From Streptomyces sp. NBC_00273 (lineage in GTDB: Bacteria; Actinomycetota; Actinomycetes; Streptomycetales; Streptomycetaceae): a stretch of DNA of 64,000 bases. Under the pieces are notes generated by a model, which was not told where the DNA came from, did not search any database, and saw only the letters and a program-made list of their open reading frames with translations. The stretch is taken from assembly GCF_036178145.1 (NCBI RefSeq), contig NZ_CP108067.1, positions 8,013,001 to 8,077,000 of the forward strand. The letters run 5' to 3'. Position numbers and translations under genes: made by a program. Within the stretch, counting starts at the first letter, position 1, and each line of letters opens with the position of its first letter. Of the stretch, positions 45,996 through 57,222 are shown in pieces.

Positions 45996-46541
45996 TCATC
46001 GCGTCGTCTTCGAGCCGAGGGCCCCGGGAGTCCTCGGGACCCAGTCGGGGGTTGCCGAGGCCTGCTTCGGGTCCGGCTCCCGCATGGTCACGCGCCAACC
46101 GTCCTCTCCGGCCCTTCCGGTGAGGCGCACCGTGAACGACTTGGTCTGGCCCGTGTCGTGGAAGTACACGACGACGAGCTGCCGCACGGACCCCTCGTCG
46201 TAGAACTCCGCGGTCACCTTCCCCTTGGCCCCCTCGTGGAAGGCCCGGATCCAGTTCCGCGCGGTCCGCTCGACGTCCCCCTTCGCGTCGTCGGGGTCGG
46301 CGGCGAGCGACTCCACCTCCTCGGCCTTGCCGTCGGCGAGCCGCCAGATCAGCTTCTGGGTGATCTGGAGGGATTCGGAGGTGGGGTACCCGACCACGCC
46401 CAGCGGTTCGTGCCCCGCGTAGTCGGTCGCGTACTGCAACGCTTCGTCGTCGGCGGCGCATGCGGTGAGACCGCCCCATGCCACCACGGACACCAGGGCG
46501 GCGCGCAGGGCGAGTGCGGCGCGCGGGACCGGTCCAGCCAT
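45996..46541 (-). CDS. Lipoprotein of unknown function
   Basis: 181 aa. The lipobox is LTAC (Cys27). The mature part has YATDYAGHEPLGVVGYPTSESLQITQKLIWRL and VTAEFYDEGSVRQLVVVYFHDTGQTKSFTVRL, resembling a small beta-rich extracytoplasmic domain. GAGGAAG directly precedes the ATG. A 7-bp inverted repeat ACTGCCC/GGGCAGT (46598-46616) lies in its promoter region. No family function can be assigned. Confidence 0.72.
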   Translation of the reverse strand: MAGPVPRAALALRAALVSVVAWGGLTACAADDEALQYATDYAGHEPLGVVGYPTSESLQITQKLIWRLADGKAEEVESLAADPDDAKGDVERTARNWIRAFHEGAKGKVTAEFYDEGSVRQLVVVYFHDTGQTKSFTVRLTGRAGEDGWRVTMREPDPKQASATPDWVPRTPGALGSKTTR

Positions 46542-47165
46542 ACTTCCTCGGTCTTCCGGTGGTCATCGAGCGATCTCGATGCAGAGAGCTGCAACGTACT
46601 GCCCTGACCGGGCAGTTCGATCCGGTAAACGGACAAGCGGGACACAACTCGCGCCGCAGTGACGCAATTCACTCCATGGCTGGATTTCGACCCTCATGTG
46701 TCTCACCCCGCCATCCGGATGCCGGACAACCCCGCGCGCCGGCGGGCAACGCCGTCTACTCTGGCCGGGCAGCTGGTTCGCCCCGTCCGCCAGGCGGGAT
46801 GCGTCGCAAGAGGGAACCCGGTGGGAATCCGGGACTGCCCCGCAGCGGTGAGCGGGAACGACCGCCGTCATACGCACTGGGCCCGGACGGGTCTGGGAAG
46901 CGACGGCCAGTAGGAGTCTCGTACGGCATCCGTACGACGGGACGCGCCCGCGAGTCCGAAGACCTGCCCGTTGCCCGTGCGCGACCGATCGCGCGCGGAA
47001 ATCCCGGTGACCTCGTGGGCGGGTCGGCGACACATCAGGCGGACGACCGCGGGCACGTGCAGCCGCACGCACCCGTACCCGGTCGGCATCCGCCCGGTTC
47101 GTCATCCCTTCGCGCCCTCGACCCCTCACCGGGTCCACAGGAGAACGCTCGCGAAGGAGAGTTCC
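46542..47165. other. Intergenic region with the metE leader
   Basis: This 624-bp gap holds the lipoprotein promoter region (left), a possible -10 box TACTCT (46757-46762) for metE, the cobalamin riboswitch (46766-46970) and about 195 nt of leader before the metE ribosome binding site GGAGA. No other gene is supported. Confidence 0.7.
46766..46970 (+). ncRNA. Cobalamin (AdoCbl) riboswitch upstream of metE
   Basis: The core AGAGGGAACCCGGTGGGAAT followed by CCGGGACTGCCCCGCAGCGG (46809-46849) is the conserved B12 element, and GAGTCCGAAGACCTGCC near 46952-46968 is the classic 3' end. Closing stem CGGGCA (46766-46771) pairs with TGCCCG (46965-46970). When cobalamin is present, expression of the B12-independent synthase MetE should be repressed. 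Whether control is at translation or transcription is not resolved. Confidence 0.95.
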
Positions 47166-49484
47166 GTGACCCGCACGACCCCCGCCGCCGCAGGACGGCC
47201 CACGGTGGCCACCGTGTACGGCTACCCCCGCCAAGGCCCCAACCGCGAACTGAAGAAGTCCGTCGAGGGCTACTGGAGCGGCCGCAACGACGCCGAAGCC
47301 CTCCGGGAAACCGCCCGCGACCTGCGCCGGGCCAACTGGCAGCAGCTGGCCGACGCCGGCATCACCGAGGTGCCCACCGGTGACTTCTCGTACTACGACC
47401 ACGTGCTGGACACCAGCGTGATGGTCGGCGCCGTCCCCGCGCGGCACCGCGCCGCCGCCCTGGCCGACCCGCTCGACGGGTACTTCGCCATGGCGCGCGG
47501 TACCCGGGACGTGGCGCCGCTGGAGATGACCAAGTGGTTCGACACCAACTACCACTACCTGGTGCCGGAGCTCGGCCCGGACACGGTCTTCACCGCCGAC
47601 TCCACCAAGCAGGTCGCCGAGCTGGAGGAAGCGCTCGGGCTGGGCCACGCCGCCCGCCCGGTCCTGGTCGGACCCGTCACCTACCTGCTGCTGGCCAAGC
47701 CCGCCCCCGGCGTCGCCGCCGACTTCGATCCGCTGGCCCTGCTCGACCGGCTGCTGCCCGTCTACGCGCAGGTCCTGGCCGACCTGCGCGCCGCCGGAGC
47801 CGAATGGGTGCAACTGGACGAGCCCGCCCTGGTGCAGGACCGCACCCCGGCCGAGCTGAACGCCACCGCCCGCGCGTACCGCGAGCTCGGCGGCCTGCCC
47901 GACCGGCCCAAGCTGCTCGTCGCCTCCTACTTCGACCGGCTCGGCGAGGCCCTGCCCGTGCTGGCCAAGGCACCCGTCGAAGGGCTCGCCCTGGACTTCA
48001 CCGAGGCCGCGGCCGCGAACCTCGACGACCTCGCCGCCGTCGGCGGCCTGCCCGGCAAGCGCCTCGTCGCCGGTGTCGTCGGCGGCCGCAACATCTGGAT
48101 CAACGACTACGAGAAGTCCCTCAGCACCCTCGGCACCCTCCTCGGGCTCGCCGACCGGGTGGACGTGGCCGCCTCCTGCTCCCTGCTCCACGTGCCGCTG
48201 GACGCCACCGCCGAACGGGACGTCGACCCGCAGGTGAGGCGCTGGCTCGCCTTCGCCCGCCAGAAGACCGCGGAGGTCGCCACGCTCGCCCGGGGCCTGG
48301 CCCGCGGCACGGAGGCCATCGCCGCCGAACTCGCCGCCAACCGGGCCGACCTGGCCTCCCGCGCCGGATCCGCCCTCACCCACGATCCGGCCGTCCGGGC
48401 CCGCACCGCCGCCGTCACCGGCGCGGACGGGCGGCGCGCCCAGCCGTACCCGGAGCGGGCCGCCGCCCAGCGGGCGCACCTGGGCCTCCCGCTGCTTCCG
48501 ACGACCACGATCGGATCGTTCCCGCAGACCACCGAACTGCGCACCGCCCGCGCCGACCTGCGGGCCGGGCGCATCGACACCGCCGGCTACGAGGACCGCA
48601 TCCGGGCCGAGATCCGGGAGGTCCTGGCCTTCCAGGAGAAGGCCGGCATCGACGTACTGGTGCACGGCGAGCCCGAACGCAACGACATGGTGCAGTACTT
48701 CGCCGAGCAGCTCACCGGCTACCTGGCCACCCAGCACGGCTGGGTCCAGTCCTACGGCACCCGCTACGTCCGTCCGCCCGTCCTGGCCGGCGACGTCTCC
48801 CGCCCCGACCCGATGACCGTGCGCTGGACCACGTACGCCCAGGCGCAGACGTCCAAGCCGGTCAAGGGCATGCTGACTGGCCCCGTCACCATGCTCGCCT
48901 GGTCCTTCGTCCGCGACGACCAGCCCCTCGGCGACACCGCCCGCCAGGTGGCGCTCGCCCTGCGCGACGAGGTGGGCGACCTGGAGGCGGCCGGCACCGC
49001 GGTCATCCAGGTCGACGAACCCGCCCTGCGCGAGACCCTCCCGCTGCGGGCCGCCGATCACGCCGCCTACCTCGCCTGGGCCACCGAGTCCTTCCGGCTC
49101 ACCACGGCCGGAGTCCGCCCGGACACCCAGATCCACACGCACATGTGCTACGCCGAGTTCGGTGACATCGTGGAGGCCATCGAGGACCTCGACGCCGATG
49201 TCATCAGCCTGGAGGCCGCCCGTTCCCACATGCAGGTCGCCGGTGAACTCGCGGGCGCCGGCTACCCGCGCGAGGTCGGTCCCGGCGTCTGGGACATCCA
49301 CTCGCCGCGGATCCCCTCCGTCGCCGAGGCGACGGCCCTGTTGCGCAAGGGGTTGGGGGCCATCCCGGCGGAGCGGCTGTGGGTCAATCCCGACTGCGGC
49401 CTGAAGACCCGGGGCTGGCCGGAGACCAGGGCGTCCCTGGAGAACCTGGTCGAGGCGGCCCGGCAGGTACGCGCCGAGCTCTAG
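47166..49484 (+). CDS. metE: Cobalamin-independent methionine synthase
   Basis: 772 aa. Two homologous barrel domains are present. Zinc ligands include His659 and Cys661 in THMCYAEF and Cys744 in NPDCGLKTR. It transfers a methyl group from methyltetrahydrofolate polyglutamate to homocysteine. The GTG is preceded by GGAGA (47154-47159). Its promoter region carries the cobalamin riboswitch, so it is used when B12-dependent MetH cannot work. The stop overlaps the convergent TetR stop by 4 nt. Confidence 0.97.
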   Translation: MTRTTPAAAGRPTVATVYGYPRQGPNRELKKSVEGYWSGRNDAEALRETARDLRRANWQQLADAGITEVPTGDFSYYDHVLDTSVMVGAVPARHRAAALADPLDGYFAMARGTRDVAPLEMTKWFDTNYHYLVPELGPDTVFTADSTKQVAELEEALGLGHAARPVLVGPVTYLLLAKPAPGVAADFDPLALLDRLLPVYAQVLADLRAAGAEWVQLDEPALVQDRTPAELNATARAYRELGGLPDRPKLLVASYFDRLGEALPVLAKAPVEGLALDFTEAAAANLDDLAAVGGLPGKRLVAGVVGGRNIWINDYEKSLSTLGTLLGLADRVDVAASCSLLHVPLDATAERDVDPQVRRWLAFARQKTAEVATLARGLARGTEAIAAELAANRADLASRAGSALTHDPAVRARTAAVTGADGRRAQPYPERAAAQRAHLGLPLLPTTTIGSFPQTTELRTARADLRAGRIDTAGYEDRIRAEIREVLAFQEKAGIDVLVHGEPERNDMVQYFAEQLTGYLATQHGWVQSYGTRYVRPPVLAGDVSRPDPMTVRWTTYAQAQTSKPVKGMLTGPVTMLAWSFVRDDQPLGDTARQVALALRDEVGDLEAAGTAVIQVDEPALRETLPLRAADHAAYLAWATESFRLTTAGVRPDTQIHTHMCYAEFGDIVEAIEDLDADVISLEAARSHMQVAGELAGAGYPREVGPGVWDIHSPRIPSVAEATALLRKGLGAIPAERLWVNPDCGLKTRGWPETRASLENLVEAARQVRAEL

Positions 49485-50104
49485 CGCGCGGGCGCGCCCG
49501 CGGACGCCCCGTCGTCGCCGACGAGGCCCGCGACGTGGTCGGTGATCACATCGAGGACGTCCGCCGAGATCCGGTCGTCGCCGAGGACGAGGTGGTTCAG
49601 CGTCAGGCCGTCGGTCATGGCGGCCAGATAGCGGGCCAGCACGCTCACGGGCACGCGGAGTTCGAAGGCCATGTGGTGGCGCAGCTGCTCGATCAGTTCG
49701 GTGTAGGTGTCGCAGTACCGCTCGTACTGCCGCCGCGCCAGGTGTTCGAAGTCCGGCCGGCGCAGGGCGTACTGGGTGAGTTCGTAGGTGAGCATGTGTT
49801 CGCCCGGGTGGGCGGACACATGGTCCCAGTACGCCTGGAAGCCCGCCCGGACGGTCTCGTGCAGCGTGGCCTTCGGCTGGATCGCCTCCCTCACCAGGGT
49901 GACGCTGTGGTCGGTGATCGCCGCGATGACGGATTCGAGCAGGGCCTGCTTGGAGTCGAAGCAGTAATGGAAGACGCTCAGGGACACGCCGGCCTCGGCG
50001 GCGATCGACCTGGTCGTCGTCGCGGCGACGCCGTCGCGGGTCATCGCGCGGATGGCGGCCTCGGTCAGCTGCCGGCGCCGCTCGGCCGAGGGCATCCGTG
50101 CCAT
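49481..50104 (-). CDS. TetR-family regulator
   Basis: 207 aa. N-terminal TetR domain: RRRQLTEAAIRAMTRDGVAATTTRSIAAEAGVSLSVFHYCFDSKQALLESV, with a TetR_C_6-like C-terminus. The 3' ends of this gene and metE overlap. It is encoded downstream, on the same strand, of a secreted amidohydrolase, but a strong terminator separates them. The target is unknown. Confidence 0.85.
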   Translation of the reverse strand: MARMPSAERRRQLTEAAIRAMTRDGVAATTTRSIAAEAGVSLSVFHYCFDSKQALLESVIAAITDHSVTLVREAIQPKATLHETVRAGFQAYWDHVSAHPGEHMLTYELTQYALRRPDFEHLARRQYERYCDTYTELIEQLRHHMAFELRVPVSVLARYLAAMTDGLTLNHLVLGDDRISADVLDVITDHVAGLVGDDGASAGAPAR

Positions 50105-50168
50105 GGGCGTTCCTTCCGGTTCGTGCTGCGGTGCGTGGTGCTTGGCGCCTGGTGCGTGGTGCCATGGC

Positions 50169-50210
50169 GGCCGGGGCCGGCCGGATCAGTAGATCCGGCC
50201 GGCCCCGGCC
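50169..50210 (-). terminator. Very strong terminator after the amidohydrolase gene
   Basis: 19-bp perfect arms at 50169-50187 and 50192-50210 flank the loop AGTA. It lies 23 nt downstream of the amidohydrolase stop on the minus strand and separates it from the TetR gene. Confidence 0.88.
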
Positions 50211-50232
50211 CCTGGACTTCCGTTCGGCGGGA

Positions 50233-52305
50233 TCAGCTGCTGTAGACGCCGACCTCGTGGAGCGAGTACCCCCACTTGGTGCCGCGTTGGAGTCCCTGGA
50301 TGCGGACGTAGCGGGCCGGCACCCCGGAGAAGCGTGCCGTGTCCAGGCCGCCGTCACTGGCGGTCGTGGACCAGACGGTCTGCCAGTTCGTGTCGTCCGT
50401 GGAGACCTCGATGCGGTACGACTTCCCGTACGCGGCCTCCCAGTCGAGGGTGATGCGTCCCACCCGGTTCGCGGACCCGAGGTCGATGCGCAGCCACTGG
50501 TTGTCGTTCCACTCGCTGGCCCAGCGGGTGCCCGAGTCCCCGTCCACGGCCCGGCCCGGGGAGAAGTTCACGAAGGGGTTCCACCACTCCGCGCTCGACG
50601 CCGAGGCCGGGGAGCCTGTGGCGAGGTTCACCCCGGACTTGTGCTTCTCGGAGTTCCCCCAGGTGGTCAGGTAGGACTCGGCGCCCTTGAACAGGTCGTC
50701 CACCACGCCCTGGCCGCCGACGAGGCGGATGTCCTCGATCCAGTCGGGGACCAGACCGTAGTGCGAGGCGCCGTCGGTGTTGAGGTCCCAGGTGCGCGAG
50801 CCGGTGGTCTGCCGGTCGATGACGGATCCGCCGTCGGTGCTGCGGAACGGGTAGCGCACCGGGTTCGGGGTGTCGGCCCCGCGCGGTCCGGGCCAGCCGC
50901 CGACGCCGTTCATGTCGGTGCCGTACCCGTAACCGACGTTGTACTTGTCGCGCAGCGCGTCCGTCCGCTTCGCCTCGGCGCTGAATCCCTCGGCGCCGCT
51001 CATGTACGAGGCGATGAAGCCGCCGAGCTTGTAGACCCGCTCGGTCCAGTCCATGTCCATCCAGCTGTGCGAGGAGATCACGCCCGGGTACGACTCGGAC
51101 TCCATGATGTCGAAGGACCGGCCCGCGGCCTTCACGCTCATGTGGTCGACCTCGAGCATCATCTTGCGCTTCATCATGCCGCGCACCGCGTACTCGCCGA
51201 GTTCAGTGAGTCCGCGCGTGTTGCACTGGGCGTCGGCGGCGTAGGACGGGATCGCCACCCCTTCGGGGAGTTTGCTCTGCACCGCTGGCGCGGCCGCCGC
51301 CAGCCCGATGGGGTTGTCGTGCTGGGGACCGGTGCACTTCTCCGTCTTCCAGAAGGTGCCGGTCGACAGGAACTGGCCCGCGTTGATGGCCGTACCGAGG
51401 GCACCCTCGTCGAAGCGCACCCCGCACAGGGCGTTGTCGAACTTGTGGCACAGGAACATGCTGCGCACCCCGAGGCGGTACAGCTCGTCCAGGCCGCGGT
51501 CGATGTCCGCCTTGCTGCACTGCGCGATGTCCAGGATCTGCTTGCAGCCGAAGGGTTCGGAGGTCTCGACGCCGAGGACCACGGCCAGCTTGCCCTGCTG
51601 GACGACGTCGCGGGCCTGCGCGGAGTCGGTGACGATCCGGAACCAGCCCTTGCCCGGGCCGCCGTACATCTTGTCGATGTAGGCCTGCATGTCGTAGGTC
51701 TTCTGCGCTTCGAGCCGGATGGCGGTCATCTCGTCGCAGCCGCGGTCCTTGAAGAAGTAGACCGAGCAGATGACGCCGTTGGTGACGAGGTCGTTCACGA
51801 GCACGCGCTGTCCGCCGCGCCAGGCCCGCTCGACCCAGGCGTAGTAGTTCTGCTGGTGGGTCAGCGAGTCGTGGGCGGGCCAGTCCTTGAAGGTCGGCCA
51901 GCCGTTCGGGTCGTGCTTGCCGTCACCGCCCTTGGTGATGAAGTCGAAGATCGCGAGCGTGCCGTCGGGGTAGTGCTCGGGGCAGTCCTTCAGCGCGTCG
52001 GCCACCCCCGCTTCGGAGAACGGCTTGCCGCAGATGAGGCGGCCGCCGAAGCCCTCGTTGGACATCAGGTGGTCGTGCGCGTCGACGAAGCCCCGGACCC
52101 GCCCCTGGGAGTCGGTCCCCTTGAAGGGTTCGCCCGTGACGTTGATGTCGGAGTCGGGTGCGGGCCGCGCGACCGGGTTCCACCAGCCGGGATCGGCGGC
52201 GGAAGCGGGTACGGGGCCGAGCACCATGGCCACCACGGCGAGGAGCAACGACAGGACCGCCAGGGGCCTACGCCTGTGGTGCGTGTGTCGAGAAATGGTC
52301 ATCAC
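50233..52305 (-). CDS. Secreted metal-dependent amidohydrolase/dipeptidase-like protein with F5/8-type C domain
   Basis: 690 aa. A basic N-terminus followed by a hydrophobic stretch ending PASAAD is a signal peptide. The TIM-barrel hydrolase part shows FVDAHDHLMS (metal-binding HxH-like) and EVDHMSVKAAG with later His in SSHSWMDMDW. The C-terminal about 130 residues are a galactose-binding F5/8C module (RAVDGDSGTRWASEWNDNQWLRIDLG...ARYVRIQG). The substrate may be a cell-wall or glycan-linked peptide, but this is not established. The start is GTG 52305 or ATG 52302. Confidence 0.78.
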   Translation of the reverse strand: MMTISRHTHHRRRPLAVLSLLLAVVAMVLGPVPASAADPGWWNPVARPAPDSDINVTGEPFKGTDSQGRVRGFVDAHDHLMSNEGFGGRLICGKPFSEAGVADALKDCPEHYPDGTLAIFDFITKGGDGKHDPNGWPTFKDWPAHDSLTHQQNYYAWVERAWRGGQRVLVNDLVTNGVICSVYFFKDRGCDEMTAIRLEAQKTYDMQAYIDKMYGGPGKGWFRIVTDSAQARDVVQQGKLAVVLGVETSEPFGCKQILDIAQCSKADIDRGLDELYRLGVRSMFLCHKFDNALCGVRFDEGALGTAINAGQFLSTGTFWKTEKCTGPQHDNPIGLAAAAPAVQSKLPEGVAIPSYAADAQCNTRGLTELGEYAVRGMMKRKMMLEVDHMSVKAAGRSFDIMESESYPGVISSHSWMDMDWTERVYKLGGFIASYMSGAEGFSAEAKRTDALRDKYNVGYGYGTDMNGVGGWPGPRGADTPNPVRYPFRSTDGGSVIDRQTTGSRTWDLNTDGASHYGLVPDWIEDIRLVGGQGVVDDLFKGAESYLTTWGNSEKHKSGVNLATGSPASASSAEWWNPFVNFSPGRAVDGDSGTRWASEWNDNQWLRIDLGSANRVGRITLDWEAAYGKSYRIEVSTDDTNWQTVWSTTASDGGLDTARFSGVPARYVRIQGLQRGTKWGYSLHEVGVYSS

Positions 52306-52464
52306 TCACGTCTTAAGGTCAGCCGGATGGCGCGGTCGGGGAGCCGGATCCGTTCGGGGGCACGACGAGCCACGGCCACAGGCGTGACTTGTCATGGACC
52401 CCACAAACAGTGGGACGAGAATCGCGACTGGCATCGACAGAGTCAATAGTCCGGGACAGCTGAC

Positions 52465-52479
52465 CTGATGATTCATCAG
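52465..52479 (-). promoter_or_regulatory. 15-bp palindrome upstream of the amidohydrolase promoter
   Basis: CTGATGA-T-TCATCAG is a perfect inverted repeat about 160 bp upstream of the amidohydrolase start. A TTGACT-like -35 box lies close by at 52447-52442. It may be an operator. No regulator gene is adjacent. Confidence 0.45.
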
Positions 52480-52589
52480 ATGGGCCGTTTCTTCACAAGG
52501 TCCCCGCACCCGGGCGGCCCGGCTCGGCGCGTTGCGTGGAGGAGCGCGCGAGCCGGGTCCGCCCCGCCCGGGGCGACGGCGCCGCGGCG

Positions 52590-53855
<1,266 letters not shown>

Positions 53856-54054
53856 TCATCGGGCCGATCGGCCGCTCGCACGGGCCGGAACGCGCCAATT
53901 ACGAACGGCAGTTCAGCCACCCGGGCGAGTCGCCTCGTACGTCCCCGTTGCCGCTGACGGCTCAGCGCGGAGCGGCGGTACGGGGAGGGCGCGGCGGAGT
54001 GCCCGGGTGCGCCGCACCCAGGCACCCGCTCGCGGGCGCGCCTAGTCTGAAGCC

Positions 54055-54882
54055 GTGACTAGCAGCGATCTCGGAGACTTCCTGCGTGCCCGGCGCGCAC
54101 GCCTGCGGCCGAACGACGTGGGACTCGTCTCCTACGGACAGCGCCGCGTGGCGGGGCTGCGCCGCGAGGAGGTGGCGGTCCTCGCCGGAATGAACGGCGA
54201 CTACTACGCCCGGCTGGAACAGGGGCGCGAACGCGGCCCTTCCGCGCAGGTCCTCGACGCGATCAGCGGCGCCCTGCGGCTGGACGAGGCGGCACGGGAA
54301 CACCTCTTCCGGTTGGCGGGCGCCGCGCCGGACGGCGACCGGCCGCAGCCGAGGGAGTCGATCGGAGCCCCCCTGCGCCAACTCCTGGACGGGTACCCGG
54401 TGACCCCGGCGTTCGTCCTCAATCCCGCCACCGACGTACTGGCGGCCAACGCGATGGCCGACGCGCTGTTCTCCCCGTTCGCGCAGCGGGACAACCTGGC
54501 GCGCATGACGTTCCTCGACCCCGCGGCCCGGCCGTTCTTCGTCCGCTGGGACCGTGCGGCCGAGGCGGTGGTGGCCGGCCTGCGCCACGCGGCCGGACTC
54601 GATCCGCACTACCCGCGCTTGAAGGCACTGATCCGCGAACTGAGCAAGGAACGCGCGGAGTTCACGGCGCTCTGGGCCGCTCACACGGTCCGCGGCAAGA
54701 CCCGCGACAGCAAGGAGCTCCACCACCCCGACATCGGACCGCTCACGCTCGGCTTCCAGTCCTTCGCCGTGCTCGGAGCGCCGGGTCAGCAACTGGTGGT
54801 CTACCAGGCCGAACCGGGAAGTCCGAGCGCCCGGGGCCTCGCCCTGCTCGGCAGCCTGCACGCCACCCGCCGCACGTCATGA
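54055..54882 (+). CDS. Helix-turn-helix regulator, MmyB-like
   Basis: 275 aa. HTH near the N-terminus (LGDFLRARRARLRP...REEVAVLAGMNGDYYARLEQGRERGPSAQVLDAI) and a C-terminal MmyB-like ligand domain (FVLNPATDVLAANAMADALFSPF). Members usually sense an unknown small or lipidic ligand and often regulate a neighbouring oxidoreductase. The gene tail overlaps the convergent FAD monooxygenase by 6 nt. The start is a GTG without a clear ribosome binding site. Confidence 0.85.
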   Translation: MTSSDLGDFLRARRARLRPNDVGLVSYGQRRVAGLRREEVAVLAGMNGDYYARLEQGRERGPSAQVLDAISGALRLDEAAREHLFRLAGAAPDGDRPQPRESIGAPLRQLLDGYPVTPAFVLNPATDVLAANAMADALFSPFAQRDNLARMTFLDPAARPFFVRWDRAAEAVVAGLRHAAGLDPHYPRLKALIRELSKERAEFTALWAAHTVRGKTRDSKELHHPDIGPLTLGFQSFAVLGAPGQQLVVYQAEPGSPSARGLALLGSLHATRRTS

Positions 54883-56472
54883 CCGGCGTACGCCAGGGCC
54901 GACGGGCGGCCGCGTCGCCCACGTGACGAGTGCAGCGTCCCGCCCGGTTTGGCGCAGGCCGGCGTCGGCGCTCCTGGTGGCCCAGGCGACGTGCCCGTCG
55001 GGGCGGACCAGGACCTCACGGACCCCGTCGAGCTCCGGGTGCTCCTCGGTCGCGCGGGCGGTGACGACACCGATCCGCGGGCCCCGTCCGGCGGCGGGGG
55101 TCTCGTGCGCCTCCGGGTGCGGGCCCTGCGCGTCCGTGAGCCGGAGCAGGACGAAGCCGCCCCGGTGCAGGAGCTCGTACACCCGCGTCGCGTCCGTGCT
55201 GTCCGTGCCGTCCGTACTGCCCGTGCCGTCCGAACGGGCGGAACCGGTCACGCTCAGGCCGATGTCGGGCATCCGGCGGCCGACCAGCGGATCGGCGTCG
55301 GGGGAGGCGGCCGGGTAGCGGGTGCCGAGTGCGGAGACCTGGTCGGCGAGGCGGCGGTTGACCTCGGGCATCTTCAGCAGCTCCTCGACGAGGCCGCGCA
55401 GCGCGGCGGCCGGCCGCCGGTACCGGTCCACCAGCGGAAGCTCCGCCAGCAGCGTCTGCACCGCGGTGTTCTCGGTGACGGCCCGGCCGACGGGGTGGCG
55501 CTCGGCGTGATACGTGTCGAGGAGTCCGGGCGGGGCCCAGCCGTGCACCTCCGCCGCCAGTTTCCAGCCGAGGTTCATGGCGTCCTGGAGCCCGGTGTTG
55601 AGGCCCTGGCCCGAGGCGGGGAAGTGGACGTGGGCGGCGTCGCCCGCCAGGAGGACCCGGCCGCAGCGGTAGGCGGCGGCCAGCCGGGTGGCATTGCCGA
55701 AGCGCGAGAGCCAGCGGGGCCGGTCGACCCCGAAGTCGGAGCCGCAGATCCGCACCAGCCCCGTACGGAACTCCTCCAGGGTCACCGGCACCCGGGTCGG
55801 CGTCCGCATCCGCTCCGGATCGATGTACACGAAGCGGGTGATCCCGTCGTCCAGGGGGACGGCGAGTACGCCCGCGTCCCGCGCGGTCGCGAGGGCCGCC
55901 GGGTCGGCCCCGACGGTGGCGAAGTCCCCGAGCACTCCGGTCAGGGTCTCGTCCGTGCCCGGGAAGTCGATTCCGGCCGCCTGCCGGACGAAGCTGCGCC
56001 CGCCGTCGCACCCGACCAGGTAGGCGGCGCGAAGGAGCCGTAGGTCCCCGTCCGGCCCGCGCACCTCCGCCACGACCCCGTCCGCGTCCTGCCGCAGGCC
56101 CGTGAGCGGGCGCCCGCGCTCTATCCGCACCCCCAACTCCTGCGCCCGCTCGGCCAGCAGGGCCTCCGTGCGCGCCTGGGCGAGGAACAGCATGTGCGGG
56201 TGGCGGCTGTCCAGCGCGGCGAAGTCCAGCGGGGTGTCGAGAGCAGCGAAGTGCCATCCCGGCATGGTCCGGCCGAGCCCCAGGAAGCGCGGGGCGAGCC
56301 CGCGCAGGTCCATCAGCTCCAGGCTGCGCGGATGCAGGGTCAGCGCCCGGGAGTTCTGGTGGGGCTCGGTGCGCCGCTCGACGACCAGGGTCCGTACGCC
56401 GGCCAGTGCCAGCTCGCAGGCGAGCAGCAGCCCGGTCGGTCCCGCGCCCACGACGATCACGTCGGTATCCAT
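54877..56472 (-). CDS. FAD-dependent aromatic monooxygenase
   Basis: 531 aa. FAD-binding VIVVGAGPTGLLLACELALAG (GxGxxG at 9-14), DG motif VGCDGGRSFVRQAAGID and GD motif LLAGDAAHVHFPASGQGLNTGLQDA. This is the PheA/TetX/rifampicin-monooxygenase-like group that hydroxylates aromatic compounds or drugs. GGAGG precedes ATG 56472. It is divergent from a TetR gene, with a tandem palindrome between them, which suggests an inducible detoxification or tailoring pair. Confidence 0.9.
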   Translation of the reverse strand: MDTDVIVVGAGPTGLLLACELALAGVRTLVVERRTEPHQNSRALTLHPRSLELMDLRGLAPRFLGLGRTMPGWHFAALDTPLDFAALDSRHPHMLFLAQARTEALLAERAQELGVRIERGRPLTGLRQDADGVVAEVRGPDGDLRLLRAAYLVGCDGGRSFVRQAAGIDFPGTDETLTGVLGDFATVGADPAALATARDAGVLAVPLDDGITRFVYIDPERMRTPTRVPVTLEEFRTGLVRICGSDFGVDRPRWLSRFGNATRLAAAYRCGRVLLAGDAAHVHFPASGQGLNTGLQDAMNLGWKLAAEVHGWAPPGLLDTYHAERHPVGRAVTENTAVQTLLAELPLVDRYRRPAAALRGLVEELLKMPEVNRRLADQVSALGTRYPAASPDADPLVGRRMPDIGLSVTGSARSDGTGSTDGTDSTDATRVYELLHRGGFVLLRLTDAQGPHPEAHETPAAGRGPRIGVVTARATEEHPELDGVREVLVRPDGHVAWATRSADAGLRQTGRDAALVTWATRPPVGPGVRRS

Positions 56473-56493
56473 CGGTGATGCCTCCCACAATTA

Positions 56494-56523
56494 GTGAACA
56501 GCGTTCACGTGAACGGCGTTCAC
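56494..56523. promoter_or_regulatory. Tandem palindromic TetR operator
   Basis: GTGAACAGCGTTCAC (56494-56508) is followed directly by GTGAACGGCGTTCAC (56509-56523). Each is a perfect GTGAAC-N3-GTTCAC palindrome. They fill the 64-bp divergent gap between the FAD monooxygenase and TetR genes, so the TetR protein very probably represses both. Confidence 0.82.
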
Positions 56524-56536
56524 TATAGTGAGGTCC

Positions 56537-57211
56537 ATGAGCTCCCCGTCAACCCCGGCCCGGGGCCGCCCGGCTCGACTCGATCGCGACCGGACGGTCG
56601 ACACGGCCCTGGACCTCCTGGACGAAGTCGGCCTCGACGCGCTGACGATGCGCCGCCTGGCCGATGCGATGGACGTCCAGGCCGGCGCGCTGTACCGGTA
56701 CTTCGCCACCAAGGACGAGCTGCTGACCGCGATGGCGGAACGCATGCTGGCCGACCTCGCGGCGGCCGGGACCGACGGCGACTGGAGCGAACGGCTGGCG
56801 GCCCTGGCCCGGGCCATGCGCACGGCACTGCTCGCCCGCCGCGACGGCGCCCGCGTCTACGCGGGCACGCACGCGACCGGGCCCCACACCCTCGGCTTCG
56901 CCGAAGCGGTCGTCGGGGTGCTGCGCACGGCCGGCTTCGGGGAGGAGGACGCGGCGCGCGCGCTCATGGCGGTCGCCCACTTCACCATCGGCCACACGCT
57001 GGAGGAACAGGCCGCGCTCCGGCCGCCGCAGGCCGGCGGGGTGGCGGATGCCGAGCGCCTGTACCTGGCGGTCGAGCCCGAGCGGTATCCGCAGCTCGCC
57101 GCCGTGCTGCCCACGCTCACGCGTGGTGACTTCGCGGCGCACTTCGACTTCGGGCTGTCCCTGCTCCTGGACGGGCTGCGGGCCCTCGATCGGGGCGCGG
57201 ACCTGCGGTGA
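56537..57211 (+). CDS. TetR-family regulator of the FAD monooxygenase
   Basis: About 224 aa. TetR domain: [51 protein letters not shown], with a TetR_C_1-like C-terminal domain as in TetR-class drug sensors ([30 protein letters not shown]). Autoregulation and control of the divergent monooxygenase through the tandem operator are expected. ATG 56537 is preferred over GTG 56528. Confidence 0.88.
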   Translation: MSSPSTPARGRPARLDRDRTVDTALDLLDEVGLDALTMRRLADAMDVQAGALYRYFATKDELLTAMAERMLADLAAAGTDGDWSERLAALARAMRTALLARRDGARVYAGTHATGPHTLGFAEAVVGVLRTAGFGEEDAARALMAVAHFTIGHTLEEQAALRPPQAGGVADAERLYLAVEPERYPQLAAVLPTLTRGDFAAHFDFGLSLLLDGLRALDRGADLR

Positions 57212-57222
57212 CGGCCCTGAAA

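Noticed and set aside
46766..46970. tRNA-like segment because of GAGTCCGAAGACC
   Set aside because: No acceptor, D and T arms fit. The segment is the conserved 3' end of the cobalamin riboswitch.
46563..50357. 1264-codon antisense frame over metE
   Set aside because: It covers the riboswitch, metE and the TetR gene on the other strand and gives only low-complexity sequence.
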